Part shown: piece after piece, positions 19,123-27,986 of the stretch
Position numbering within the stretch: the first letter of the stretch is position 1
How the letters are laid out: every line of letters begins with the position of its first letter
Source of the DNA: Aureispira sp. CCB-E
Lineage (GTDB): Bacteria > Bacteroidota > Bacteroidia > Chitinophagales > Saprospiraceae
Direction: 5' to 3'
NCBI RefSeq assembly: GCF_031326345.1
Contig: NZ_CP133671.1
Coordinates: 2,046,001-2,110,000, forward strand
Length of the DNA stretch: 64,000 bases
Made by a program: the position numbers and the translations under genes
The notes under the pieces: model-generated
Databases searched by the model: none
What the model was told of the DNA's origin: nothing
What the model saw: only the letters and a program-made list of their open reading frames with translations

Positions 19123-19217
19123 GATTAGATGATTTTTGCTGCTTGTTTGCTGAACTAGCTTGCATGCTTCGCCAAGCTAGTTCGGACGCAAAGCTGCGCA
19201 GAAATCATTGTCTAATC
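19123..19217 (+). repeat. Nested hairpin element
   Basis: GATTAGATGATTT at 19123 pairs with AAATCATTGTCTAATC ending at 19217. Inside it, AACTAGCTTG (19153-19162) and CAAGCTAGTT (19173-19182) form a perfect 10-bp arm pair. No T run follows, so it is not a simple terminator. It may be a mobile palindromic unit or a structured RNA. Confidence 0.6.
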
Positions 19218-19316
19218 TCCGTTAACGGTCATTTTTATTGCTCATACAAAATTTACTTAAATAACCTTTACTAGCTAATAGACTGACAATAAAAGAATCT
19301 TTAAAATATAGATAAT

Positions 19317-19745
19317 ATGGAACACGAATATCCAGGCGATGAAGTATTTGACCGAATAGAGGAACTTTGTGATAGAGGAGATGAGTATATGGAGCAAGAA
19401 AAATATCGTCCTGCATTAAAAAAGTTTTGGAAAGCATTTGATTTATTGCCAGAACCCAAAACGCAATATCCCTCAGGAACATTTTTATTGGTTTCTATTG
19501 GTGATATTAATTTTCAAGTAGGAAATTACAAAGGGGGAGTCGAGAATTTGAATAGAGCTAAAGCCTTCCCAGAGGGCGAAGGCAATCCGTTTTTGCATTT
19601 CCGCTTGGCTCAATGTTACTTAGAGGAAGGCAATGAAAAATTAGCAATGGAAGAGTTTGAAATTGCGTTTAAAGAAGAGGGAAGTGCCATTTTTGAAGAT
19701 GAAAATCCAAAGTATTGGGACTTTTTTCAAACAAATCGCTCTTAG
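19317..19745 (+). CDS. Tetratricopeptide-repeat protein
   Basis: A 142-residue, acidic, soluble protein. Residues about 8-115 show TPR-like helical pairs (A-L-x-x-F-W-K-A-F, then G-D-I-N-F-Q-V-G-N-Y, then L-A-Q-C-Y-L-E-E-G). Related short TPR proteins are common in Bacteroidota and some serve as immunity or scaffold proteins next to toxins. No toxin gene is adjacent here, so the role is open. It is flanked by repeat-rich gaps and is probably monocistronic. Confidence 0.8.
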   Translation: MEHEYPGDEVFDRIEELCDRGDEYMEQEKYRPALKKFWKAFDLLPEPKTQYPSGTFLLVSIGDINFQVGNYKGGVENLNRAKAFPEGEGNPFLHFRLAQCYLEEGNEKLAMEEFEIAFKEEGSAIFEDENPKYWDFFQTNRS

Positions 19746-19794
19746 GGGATTTTATTGATTGCACGGCTATCTTTGTTTTGCCTTACTTTAAATC

Positions 19795-19865
19795 ATGCAG
19801 TAGTCGCACAGCTAACTAAAAGCAAATCGCTCACGAAGTAAACTAACATGAATGTGCTTTTTTGC
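19795..19865 (+). repeat. Interspersed palindromic element fragment K
   Basis: GCAGTAGTCGCACAGCTAAC followed by CTCACGAAGTAAACTAACATGAATGTGCTTTTTT matches parts of copies C and E. Confidence 0.5.
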
Positions 19866-19932
19866 CTTACGGGAACCAATGGACTGGAATGAATAGTCGG
19901 TTCAAAAAAAATTACGATTGTACAAAAAAAGA

Positions 19933-19963
19933 ACGCAGCCTTTCAATTAAGCTGCGTTTTTTT
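19933..19963. terminator. Bidirectional terminator (serves the sulfotransferase gene)
   Basis: ACGCAGC pairs with GCTGCGT. There is an A run on the left and a T run on the right, so it can act for either strand. Confidence 0.8.
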
Positions 19964-19986
19964 ATTTAGAAGTTGTTTAACAACTT

Positions 19987-21153
19987 TTACTTAACAACAC
20001 TAGTTGGAATGGTATTGTCTTTATATTCCAAATCGTACCCATATTCTTTAAACATAAAGCCCCACTCGTTTTGAATGCGTTTAACCATAACAGGATCAAT
20101 AGGAATAAAACGATTTTTTTTGTATCCTTCTTTTGAGGCTAAGTACTCTTTGATAGTAGGAGCGACTTTTTCCCAGTCTCCTAAAGAAAGTGTTTCATAG
20201 ATGTTTTTAAAGATGTCTATTTCATTTTCACTACCAATGTCCTCATAGGCAACCTCAATCAAAGAACCTTTAGGAACTAAATCCCTAGTTTCAAGATAGC
20301 CTTGGTTGATTAGACGGTAGTTTTCTAAAATCATATTATCTTCTTCTTCTTCGCTGATCTCTTGTAGGCGTTGATCTCTCAAGACAGCTCTATGCAAATG
20401 TTTGGTAGAAAGGTATACTCGGAATGGATTGCGATGAATGTAAACAAATTTTGCATTAGGAAACAATTCGAGCAACTGTTTAATACGAGCGGTATTATTA
20501 GGATTTTTTAATAATAAGCGCCCTTCTCCATTTAGTTTATAAATTAACTTCAGTATATACGAGTAGTCTTTTTTCCATCGAGCATATTCTTTATCAGAGA
20601 TACCTTTGAACAAATTAAACTTATAAAAGTAAGAGCGATTCTTAGGGAAATAAAAACTATTAACCCCTGCTGTTGTACTAATATTACTCAATACTTGTTC
20701 CTCTTCTTGCGGTTTGCCCAGCGTCATTTCCATATTGTCCATGGGACGAGTACTAGGTACTAAGGGAGCTAATAGGCGATTGAACCACTGCATTTTGGAC
20801 ATACAAATGTTGAAGAAAAAACTCTGAAAGTTATTCAAATAAACAAATTGCTTATCTTGAGCCAAGGTGTAGTGAAGGTGTGTTGTACCACTACGCCAGT
20901 GCCCTAAAATAAAAACAGGAGCCGTTTTAGATAAATCAACATTTCGTAATTTGAATCTAAAAACCAATCGTTGTAACCACTGTAAAGGAGTGGATAAGAT
21001 AGAAAAAAAGTAGATTCTAAATTTTAAGAAACGTCTACTTTTATCGGTTTTGTTCGCACTGAATAAACGCCATAAATTGCTAACTCTAGTAACATAGAGT
21101 TGACTACCTGGAATTTTATAATTTGCTTTAGGATTTTCCTTTATTTTTGCCAT
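19987..21153 (-). CDS. Sulfotransferase family protein
   Basis: A 388-residue cytoplasmic or membrane-associated enzyme. The 5'-phosphosulfate loop is visible as HWRSGTTHLH (near residue 86), and the 3'-phosphate-binding segment as FVYIHRNPFRVYLST. Both are hallmarks of PAPS-dependent sulfotransferases, which move sulfate from PAPS to a hydroxyl or amine. Short hydrophobic patches around residues 45-65 may associate with the membrane. The acceptor (lipid, glycan or small molecule) cannot be inferred. The start at 21153 (MAKIKENPK) is preferred over an extension to 21213. Confidence 0.85.
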   Translation of the reverse strand: MAKIKENPKANYKIPGSQLYVTRVSNLWRLFSANKTDKSRRFLKFRIYFFSILSTPLQWLQRLVFRFKLRNVDLSKTAPVFILGHWRSGTTHLHYTLAQDKQFVYLNNFQSFFFNICMSKMQWFNRLLAPLVPSTRPMDNMEMTLGKPQEEEQVLSNISTTAGVNSFYFPKNRSYFYKFNLFKGISDKEYARWKKDYSYILKLIYKLNGEGRLLLKNPNNTARIKQLLELFPNAKFVYIHRNPFRVYLSTKHLHRAVLRDQRLQEISEEEEDNMILENYRLINQGYLETRDLVPKGSLIEVAYEDIGSENEIDIFKNIYETLSLGDWEKVAPTIKEYLASKEGYKKNRFIPIDPVMVKRIQNEWGFMFKEYGYDLEYKDNTIPTSVVK

Positions 21154-21380
21154 TTTTCTTTTTCTCACTGGACTATATAATTTTAACTGCAAAGATAGAA
21201 AGTACTCCAACAATATGAAACTAGACTACAAATATGATGTTTGCAAGGCTAAATTTTTCAATATTCTAGTACGTTTTGTGGGTATATCATCTTTTTTAAC
21301 AACCAAATAATTCATTTTGTTGTGGAATTCGACTTGGGAGATTCGTAGTTATATAAACGAGAGTCTGGCAAAAAGAGTTA

Positions 21381-22562
21381 CTATTGAACGGTTAAATAAG
21401 GTTTGACCTTTTGAAATGTTCCTTTACCATCATCAAATTCTGTCAAAATTTGGATTAAATCAACACTTTTCCAAGGTCCTTCTGTTTCTCGATAATGAAT
21501 AATTGCTTTGGCGTGAAACCAACGAAGATAAGGATGTGCCTTTAGTTCGTCCAAGGTAGCAGTATTGATATTGATTTTTCGAACCTCAATGGGCGCACAT
21601 TCGAGATAGGGCAACATTGATTGGAAGGTAGAATCTGGCAATTTATATAGCTCTCCGACTTGTTGGCTATTAAGGAAGCCTCCTAAGCTCTCTTTTAGCT
21701 TTAGAATACGTTTGGCATAAGAAGGACCAATTCCCCTAAATTGTTGAAAGTCTTCTAAACTAGCAGTATTAATATCAATTTTCTGATACGTTTTTGGGGA
21801 GTACGTCTTTGAAGAAGCATAGGTGGGTTGCTGGACAATTTTAATATGGGCTTTGAGATGTTGGTAAACACTATCAGGTAACGTATATATTTTCTTAAAA
21901 TCTTCTATTTGTCTGAATCGCCCTCCTTTTTCTCGGTAGTTTAAGATACTTCGAATGGTGTTGCTCGCCAAGCCTAAAGCTTCGAAATGTTCGCCTGTGG
22001 CTGTATTGGGATCAAAATCAAATGCGGGGGGAAGTGGTTTGGAAATTGTTGATGCTGTAGCTGTTTTTTGCGTCAACACTTCTGCTCTGCTTTTTAGGTC
22101 TATAAATGGATACAATTGTTGATAATGTTCGGAGGACAAGGTGTATATTTTTTCTAAAGATTCTTTGTCTTTAAATTGACCACCTTTAGCTCTATATTTC
22201 AATATACTTGTGATTGTTTTAACAGGCAATCCCATGGCTTCCAAATCCATTGCATCTACTGTATTGGGATTAAATTTTTGAGGTTTTAGAGTAGTGACAG
22301 CTTCTTTTTCGCCTCTAATTGCCTTCATGTTCCAGTTTTGGGTCTTTTGGGTTGTAGAATGTTTAGCAATTGGTTTTTGCGAAATTCCTTCTTCAAATGC
22401 CTCGATGTCTGCTTTCCAGTCGGTAAAGTCTGTTAGAGGAGGGGTAACAAAAAAAGTATAGGTATAAGGCAAAAAAATTAACAAAAGTAGAATAACAAGT
22501 AAGGTAATTACACCATTGCGTTCGATTCGAGAATAATAAAAAAAGTCTTTGAGGTGGTTCAT
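21381..22562 (-). CDS. Helix-hairpin-helix (ComEA-like) repeat protein
   Basis: A 393-residue protein with one N-terminal membrane segment (GVITLLVILLLLIFLPYTYTFF) and then four ComEA-type helix-hairpin-helix units, each with N-T-x-x-x-x-x-L, [GP]-[IL]-x-x-x-x-A/T-x-x-I-L-x-[YL]-R/K. The third (KIDINTASLEDFQQFRGIG) is the most canonical. Such domains bind DNA non-specifically; ComEA anchors incoming DNA in competence. The anchored architecture fits a periplasmic DNA-binding role, but Bacteroidota proteins of this shape have not been assigned a firm function. No competence genes are adjacent. Confidence 0.85.
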   Translation of the reverse strand: MNHLKDFFYYSRIERNGVITLLVILLLLIFLPYTYTFFVTPPLTDFTDWKADIEAFEEGISQKPIAKHSTTQKTQNWNMKAIRGEKEAVTTLKPQKFNPNTVDAMDLEAMGLPVKTITSILKYRAKGGQFKDKESLEKIYTLSSEHYQQLYPFIDLKSRAEVLTQKTATASTISKPLPPAFDFDPNTATGEHFEALGLASNTIRSILNYREKGGRFRQIEDFKKIYTLPDSVYQHLKAHIKIVQQPTYASSKTYSPKTYQKIDINTASLEDFQQFRGIGPSYAKRILKLKESLGGFLNSQQVGELYKLPDSTFQSMLPYLECAPIEVRKININTATLDELKAHPYLRWFHAKAIIHYRETEGPWKSVDLIQILTEFDDGKGTFQKVKPYLTVQ

Positions 22563-22967
22563 AATTTTATTAAAGTAATCAACAATGTATAAAATATACT
22601 GTTGAAGGAGTTGAAAGATTCTTATAGTGAAATTGCATTAATATAATTATTATCTGTTAATAATAATTATGTATGTTGTTGTTAAATAGAGGTTTGTTTA
22701 AATTGGTTGTTGGGGCTATTCTGTTGATTATCAATTTGGTATAATTTAAAAATAAACTATTAATAATTCAAAAATTAAGATAATAAGAATAATTGTATAT
22801 GCCTTACCGTAGATTAGTTTTTAGAGGTTGTGATGGCAAGTTTTTGATAATCAAAAGTTTTAGAGAGAGGAATGACGTTTTTGTATGCAATTTTGCTGGT
22901 TGCTTTCTTTCGCTGTAAGAGACTAGCTTTTGTCAATTAGAAAATATAGGGAATTGTTATAAATCAT
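22563..22967. other. AT-rich intergenic region
   Basis: No gene is supported. TAATTATTATCTGTTAATAATAATTA near 22640-22670 is a loose palindrome. The region leads into palindromic element D. Confidence 0.4.
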
Positions 22968-23130
22968 TACTCCGTTGAAAAATCGTATTAGTTTGATTAT
23001 CAGTAAGATGTGTTTTTTTTATTGACCTTTGCACTAAAAGGCTGGTAATCAAACTAATGCAAGATGCTTTTTTACGTTTTTACTTCGTGAGCCTGCGGGT
23101 TCGTAGAAAAACTAAAAAATCAACGGAGTA
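22968..23130 (+). repeat. Interspersed palindromic element, complete copy D
   Basis: Outer arms TACTCCGTTGA (22968-22978) and TCAACGGAGTA (23120-23130) are exact reverse complements. Inner arms at 22985-23003 and 23042-23060 pair over 19 bases with two G-U type differences. The layout equals copy C, but the outer-arm triplet GTT is CTC here, with the matching change in the other arm. Confidence 0.85.
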
Positions 23131-23208
23131 CTAATAAATTAAAACGAATGTTTTTTAAGCGTGCCAATCGGATAGAAAACAGTTGTTGGTAAACCTAAAA
23201 AAGAATAT

Positions 23209-23619
23209 ATGCCAATATTTGATACTACTCATAATCTTCGCAAAACAGTTGAAGCAATGAATGCATTGATGGGGAAATCTTTTCCGTTTTTATATCGAAT
23301 CAGACAAGGTGGTATTGGCTCTAAACGGATGATTATCGAGGCATCTAGCCCTGTGTTTTTACCTTATATTAATCCATCACATTATCTGACTTATAGCAAT
23401 ATAGAGATACGACCGAATGGTATTTTAGTACACATTCATAAGTCTTTGGATAATTTTGCTTGGGCTATCCTATTCAAAGATTTGCACTTGGTTTTTGTAG
23501 AGGATGATGTTCGGATTGAAGGAGAGGGAGAGTATATCTTATTTAGGACGGGGTATAAAATCAATAAAAACTTTTTTGATAAATTGGCTGTCTTAGCAGA
23601 ACAGCAAAAGGATTTGTAA
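23209..23619 (+). CDS. Conserved hypothetical protein
   Basis: A 136-residue soluble protein, no signal peptide, no known motif that I recognise. It alternates beta-strands and short helices (FLYRIRQGGIGSKRMIIEA, IEIRPNGILVHIHKS), suggesting a compact alpha/beta domain. It lies between two copies of the interspersed palindromic element and is probably transcribed alone. Confidence 0.65.
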   Translation: MPIFDTTHNLRKTVEAMNALMGKSFPFLYRIRQGGIGSKRMIIEASSPVFLPYINPSHYLTYSNIEIRPNGILVHIHKSLDNFAWAILFKDLHLVFVEDDVRIEGEGEYILFRTGYKINKNFFDKLAVLAEQQKDL

Positions 23620-23734
23620 AGAAAATGAGATAGAACGGAACAAATAAGATATAGTAAGGTGTTGTAAGAGTATTGTATCAAATAATACTTCGTAGATTTT
23701 TTTTGAACACAAAAAAACGGAGTGTTAATTAAAA

Positions 23735-23958
23735 TAGTAGTTCGTTGCTTTTTTACTTTTTTAGCTCGCTGCGCTCGTGAGATCGCAAGCTTAGTTACCA
23801 AAAAGATAAAAAAGCACATTTATACTAGCTTGATAATTAAAGTTTTAATACGAAACACAGCAAAGGTGTAACTTGCTGATTATCAACTGCGCAGCACTCA
23901 CGAAGTAAATTAATAAAGTTTTTCAACGACCACGTAGTAGCAGCGCAGCTAACTATTG
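23735..23958 (+). repeat. Interspersed palindromic element, long divergent copy E
   Basis: Begins TAGTAGTTCGTTG and ends CAACGACCACGTAGTAGCAG through CTAACTATTG. Inner segments TACTAGCTTGATAATTAAAG and CTTGCTGATTATCAACTGCG correspond to the inner arms of copies C and D. The last 50 bases are an inverted copy of 9362-9419. Confidence 0.65.
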
Positions 23959-23973
23959 TTAAAACTCAATACC

Positions 23974-24189
23974 ATGAAAATGAATAAAAAACGACGACAA
24001 AGCAACGTTCAAAAGTCTAAACGAAAGCAGTTGTTGGCAGTAGCTGTAGATTTGGAAAAAGCATTAGGAGCCGCAGAGAGAGAACGCTATCTAGAAGAAA
24101 ATCCGCATGGATATAGCAAAATAAATCACATTCATAAAAGCAAAAAAGAATACACTCGAAAAAAGAAACATAAACATTGCTACGAATGA
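23974..24189 (+). CDS. Small highly basic protein
   Basis: A 71-residue protein starting at the ATG at 23974 (MKMNKKRRQ); an in-frame TTG 18 bases upstream is less likely. It has no Pfam-type motif I know. It is about one third Lys and Arg, with a central helical stretch (LLAVAVDLEKALGAAERERYL) and a His/Lys-rich C-terminus, so nucleic-acid or ribosome association is plausible. It is followed within 15 bases by a strong terminator, which supports a real short transcript. Confidence 0.55.
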   Translation: MKMNKKRRQSNVQKSKRKQLLAVAVDLEKALGAAERERYLEENPHGYSKINHIHKSKKEYTRKKKHKHCYE

Positions 24190-24200
24190 GTAGAATACTA

Positions 24201-24238
24201 AAAAGGGGATGATGCTAAACACCATCCCCTTTTTATAT
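24201..24238. terminator. Bidirectional terminator between convergent genes
   Basis: AAAAGGGGATG (24201-24211) pairs perfectly with CATCCCCTTTT (24223-24234 region). A and T flanks allow function on both strands. Confidence 0.9.
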
Positions 24239-24241
24239 GTT

Positions 24242-25720
24242 TTATTGAATGATTAATCGACGAACAAAATGTGTATTTGCTGTCTCCACCAACACCTGAT
24301 AAACTCCTGGTGATAAGTGCTCAATATTAAGATCATGTCTATTTTGATGCACTTGTTCTTCCATCAAAAGCCGCCCACACATATCAATAATTCTTAGTTG
24401 TAAGGGCTCTTTTATCAATGTGTTTACTTTAACACTGACTGTATTAGAGTGGTGAACAGGATTGGGGTAGACCAAGATATTGGCATCTAAATTACAATCA
24501 GTAAGTTTAGTTGTAACAATGGGAGAGTAACTAAAGCTCCCATCAAAATCTACTTGTCGAAGCCTAAAATAGTTCTGGACAAATATTTCCTTGAAAAGAA
24601 AATCATAATGTTGTGTTTCTGTACTGTTGCCTCTACTAGGAACTTGACCAATTTTAGTCCAGTTGATTCCATCCACACTGTGCTCTATTTGGAAATAGTT
24701 GTTGTTGAGTTCCATTGCAGTACTCCAACTCAACTGCGTCTGTTCGCAATCACTAAATGCTGTAAAAGATGAAAGTTCGATAGGGAACGTAATGTCTTCA
24801 TCTAGAATAGTATACCTTGTAGAACGATTGGCTTGTGCATCACAGTTGGCATCACTAATGATTAATCCTCCTTGCGGATTAGCAAGTGTAAGAACGACAT
24901 CTTCGTCTGGTTCATCTATAAAATCGTCGTTGACACTAAAATTGGGCGCAATACTTACCACCGAACTAGGAGAACCATCATAATTTCCTTCAGGAATGAT
25001 AAAAGTAGTGGTATGGTTGAAGTCATTTGAAGAAGATGCAGAACCACCGGTTATATTCAAATCGACACCCAAACCACCAGATGGAACACGACCATTTACA
25101 ATCAAATTAGGAATATTGCCACCGCTAGCTTCTGTGTCACTATAAGCATTTTTTTCAAATTCTACGACAGGAGCTAGTCCTGTAATTTCTACCAAATCTA
25201 TAAAGTTGCCAACAGTTTGATTTCCTGAAGCCGTACTAATGGGCTGCAAGAGGATTCTAATTAGAGTGTTACCATGTGTATTGGTATAATTTCCAGAGTA
25301 TTGGACCCAATTCGTATTTCCTGTTCCAAAACGAAGTATTTGGACTTCAGCGCCAGGAGGACCAATTAACAAACGAGCACTATCTAAGCCAGAACGACCT
25401 CGATGGTAAAATGACCATGTAAAAGATTCATTGTTGAACATACAAATTTCAACATACAAATCCGAAGGTTGTGTTGCATTTAATTCGATGTGTTGCTGAC
25501 CACTAGCAGAGGTTACCCCATTAAAAGGACTTCTCCAAAATTCCATCAACCCAGAACTAGAAGTACTGCTCCAACCATCTACTAGGGAATGATGGTAGAA
25601 TCTAAAGGAATTGGGGGGATTGGTGGGGGTTTCAAAATCAGAATTTAGAATAACACGAGCCTGGCTGAACATGGTTAGGGGCATGCAGCAGACTAATAAC
25701 GAGACGATTAGAACTTTCAT
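24242..25720 (-). CDS. Secreted Calx-beta-like protein with T9SS sorting domain, copy 1
   Basis: A 492-residue secreted protein. It has a signal peptide (MKVLIVSLLVCCMPLTMFSQ), then an N-terminal jelly-roll-like region of about 155 residues (DFETP, then WSFYHRGRSGLDSARLLIGP). A Calx-beta-like domain follows (about 180-310, with INEPDEDVVLTLANPQGG-type ending), then an approximately 85-residue linker domain beginning PIELSSF. It ends with a T9SS type A domain (VYPNPVHHSN, GVYQVLVE, RRLIIQ). Adhesive or glycan-binding roles are typical of such layouts, with no catalytic residues visible. It is a close paralogue of the protein at 26094, same strand, 373 bases away. Confidence 0.85.
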   Translation of the reverse strand: MKVLIVSLLVCCMPLTMFSQARVILNSDFETPTNPPNSFRFYHHSLVDGWSSTSSSGLMEFWRSPFNGVTSASGQQHIELNATQPSDLYVEICMFNNESFTWSFYHRGRSGLDSARLLIGPPGAEVQILRFGTGNTNWVQYSGNYTNTHGNTLIRILLQPISTASGNQTVGNFIDLVEITGLAPVVEFEKNAYSDTEASGGNIPNLIVNGRVPSGGLGVDLNITGGSASSSNDFNHTTTFIIPEGNYDGSPSSVVSIAPNFSVNDDFIDEPDEDVVLTLANPQGGLIISDANCDAQANRSTRYTILDEDITFPIELSSFTAFSDCEQTQLSWSTAMELNNNYFQIEHSVDGINWTKIGQVPSRGNSTETQHYDFLFKEIFVQNYFRLRQVDFDGSFSYSPIVTTKLTDCNLDANILVYPNPVHHSNTVSVKVNTLIKEPLQLRIIDMCGRLLMEEQVHQNRHDLNIEHLSPGVYQVLVETANTHFVRRLIIQ

Positions 25721-26093
25721 TACAAGTTGGGAATTTGATATAATAGTTTATTCAAATTTTCTCTAATTTTCTTGTGGGGTAGGGACGAAAGAAAATTAGA
25801 TACAATTACAGTTAAAAAATAATATTCTTAAACCTATAGACAATGGAAACGCCAAATGGTTGCAAGGTTAGTATGTCTCCAATAAACTTTAACAATCTGT
25901 TTTTGGGGCAAATGAATAGGAGGAAAATAGTTTATTTTTGCTGTAATACTGCTAGGTACTAGGATTGAGAGAAAGTTTGATTTTTAATTTAGTAATCAAT
26001 GTGTTATAAAAAAAATATGAAATTGGGAGCTTTTGTTAACACAATGACTATAAAAAATGAATCAATGAAAAATGCTAACATAGCTCTAGAACC
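25721..26093. other. Intergenic region between the paralogue pair
   Basis: About 370 bases with no gene, terminator or clear promoter that I can point to. Confidence 0.4.
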
Positions 26094-27575
26094 CTATTGA
26101 ATGATTAATCGACGGATAAAATGACTATTGGTAGTTTCAATAACAACTTGATAAACTCCCGAAGGCAAGTTTTGGGTACTGAGTAGATGGTGATGGGAGT
26201 CTACTTTTTCTTTAAATAATGTTCGCCCACAAACATCAATTACTTTTACTTGTAAAGGACTTATTGATGCCGTGTTGATGGCTAGATGTACCATATTTTG
26301 TTTTATAACAGGATTAGGATAAAGGGCTATATTGGTATTTAAGTTACAATTAGGAGCAGCTCTTGAAACAATGGGAGAATGGCTAAAACTTCCATCAAAA
26401 TCAATTTGAGTAAGTCTATAGTAACTTTGACTAAATACTTGCGAATGCATATATTGATAATATTGAGTTTGGGTGCTATTCCCTTGACCAAGTATTTTGC
26501 CTATTGTTGCCCAGCTGCTTCCATCCAGACTATGTTCTATTTTAAAATAGTTATTGTTTAGTTCAGACGTAGTACTCCATTGTAATAGCGTTTGTTGGCA
26601 GTCGCTTGACGCTTCAAAAGAAGAAAGTTCTATTGGCAAGGTAGCATCATCATCAAGAATGGTATAAGTCGTTACGCGATTAATTTGCCCATTGCAGTTA
26701 GCATCGTTAATTAGCAAGTTCCCTTGTGGATTGGCAAGCGAAATTTCGATAGTTTCATCAGGTTCGTTTAGGTTATCATCACTGATACTCAAATTACTTT
26801 GAATACTAAGAGCTGTGTTGGATGTCCCATCGTAAATACCTTCGGGGATTATAAACCGTTGTGTATGATTATAATCCAAACCCAATTGTGCATTTCCTCC
26901 TGTTATCACCAAATCAATAGATAAGCCCCCAGATGGTATGGCACCATTGACCAGAAGTTTTGGGATATTGCCACCGCTATTTTCGGTATCGTTATATTGA
27001 ATTTGCTCAAACTCTACTAGAGGAGCCAATCCCGTAACTTCTACTTTGTCAATAAAATTTCCTATTGTCAAGTTATTAGAAGCAGTATGAAGAGGTTGAA
27101 GCTTAAAACGAATGCTAGCGTTTCCATGTGTATTGGTATAACTACCTGCATATTGTATCCAGCTCGTATTGTTGGTTCCAAATCGGATGATTTCTACCTC
27201 GGCATTGGGCGGACCAATTAATAAACGGGCACTGTCTATTCCTGACCTTCCCCTATGATAAAAAGACCAGTTTAGGGATTCATTATCAAACATACAAACA
27301 TCGAAATACAAATCTGCGGGCTCGGTTGCATTCATTTCGATGTGCTGTTGACCACTTGCAGCAGTAACCCCATTGTGAGCATTTCGCCAAAACTCTATTA
27401 AGTTAGAACTAGCGGTTGTGCTCCAACCATCTACCAATGAGTCCTGAAAAAGAAAGAAACTGTTGGCGGTACCAATGACAGGTGTTTCAAAATCCGAATT
27501 TAATAAAGAACGTGCTTGTCCGAATAGACTGTGGCTGAAAGCAACACACCATATTATTATTAGGGGAAATCTCAT
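26094..27575 (-). CDS. Secreted Calx-beta-like protein with T9SS sorting domain, copy 2
   Basis: A 493-residue paralogue of the upstream-numbered neighbour at 24242, aligned end to end with very few gaps. It has a signal peptide (MRFPLIIIWCVAFSHSLFGQ), the same jelly-roll region (SWSFYHRG corresponds to NWSFYHRG), a Calx-beta-like segment, a PIELSSF linker domain and a T9SS sorting domain (LYPNPVIKQN, GVYQVVIE, RRLIIQ). The pair arose by tandem duplication. No terminator is evident between them, and each has a large upstream gap, so independent promoters are likely. Confidence 0.85.
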   Translation of the reverse strand: MRFPLIIIWCVAFSHSLFGQARSLLNSDFETPVIGTANSFFLFQDSLVDGWSTTASSNLIEFWRNAHNGVTAASGQQHIEMNATEPADLYFDVCMFDNESLNWSFYHRGRSGIDSARLLIGPPNAEVEIIRFGTNNTSWIQYAGSYTNTHGNASIRFKLQPLHTASNNLTIGNFIDKVEVTGLAPLVEFEQIQYNDTENSGGNIPKLLVNGAIPSGGLSIDLVITGGNAQLGLDYNHTQRFIIPEGIYDGTSNTALSIQSNLSISDDNLNEPDETIEISLANPQGNLLINDANCNGQINRVTTYTILDDDATLPIELSSFEASSDCQQTLLQWSTTSELNNNYFKIEHSLDGSSWATIGKILGQGNSTQTQYYQYMHSQVFSQSYYRLTQIDFDGSFSHSPIVSRAAPNCNLNTNIALYPNPVIKQNMVHLAINTASISPLQVKVIDVCGRTLFKEKVDSHHHLLSTQNLPSGVYQVVIETTNSHFIRRLIIQ

Positions 27576-27986
27576 GGAACGTTAAAAATTATGGAGATTA
27601 TATGAATTATTGATGAATATAGGTATGAACGATTAAGTAAAGGAAAAAGATGATATTGGCAGCTACAAATTTTATCCTCTAATTTGTTCCGTATGAAGTT
27701 CTTGCTTATTTTTTATTCCAAAGAATGAAGTTTGTGTCTAAAAAGTTGCTTTAATTATAGTTTTTTTTTGTTAATTATTTGAATAATAGTGTTTTATGTG
27801 TGTTTTTTTTGTTGTTTTAAAAATTAAATAAGCAAAGATTATATTTTAGATAATTCGTTTTTTTAAAGGATGAAAATTGAAATAATTCGTGTTCATTTGG
27901 AGCATAGTACACTATTTTTTTTGTAATATTGTGAATAGAGAAAAGTCGGGCGCAAACGGCATTATCAAAAGAATAAATCAAATAAG
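27576..27986. other. Divergent intergenic region
   Basis: About 410 AT-rich bases between the paralogue and pdxH. No gene, repeat or confident promoter was seen. Confidence 0.4.
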
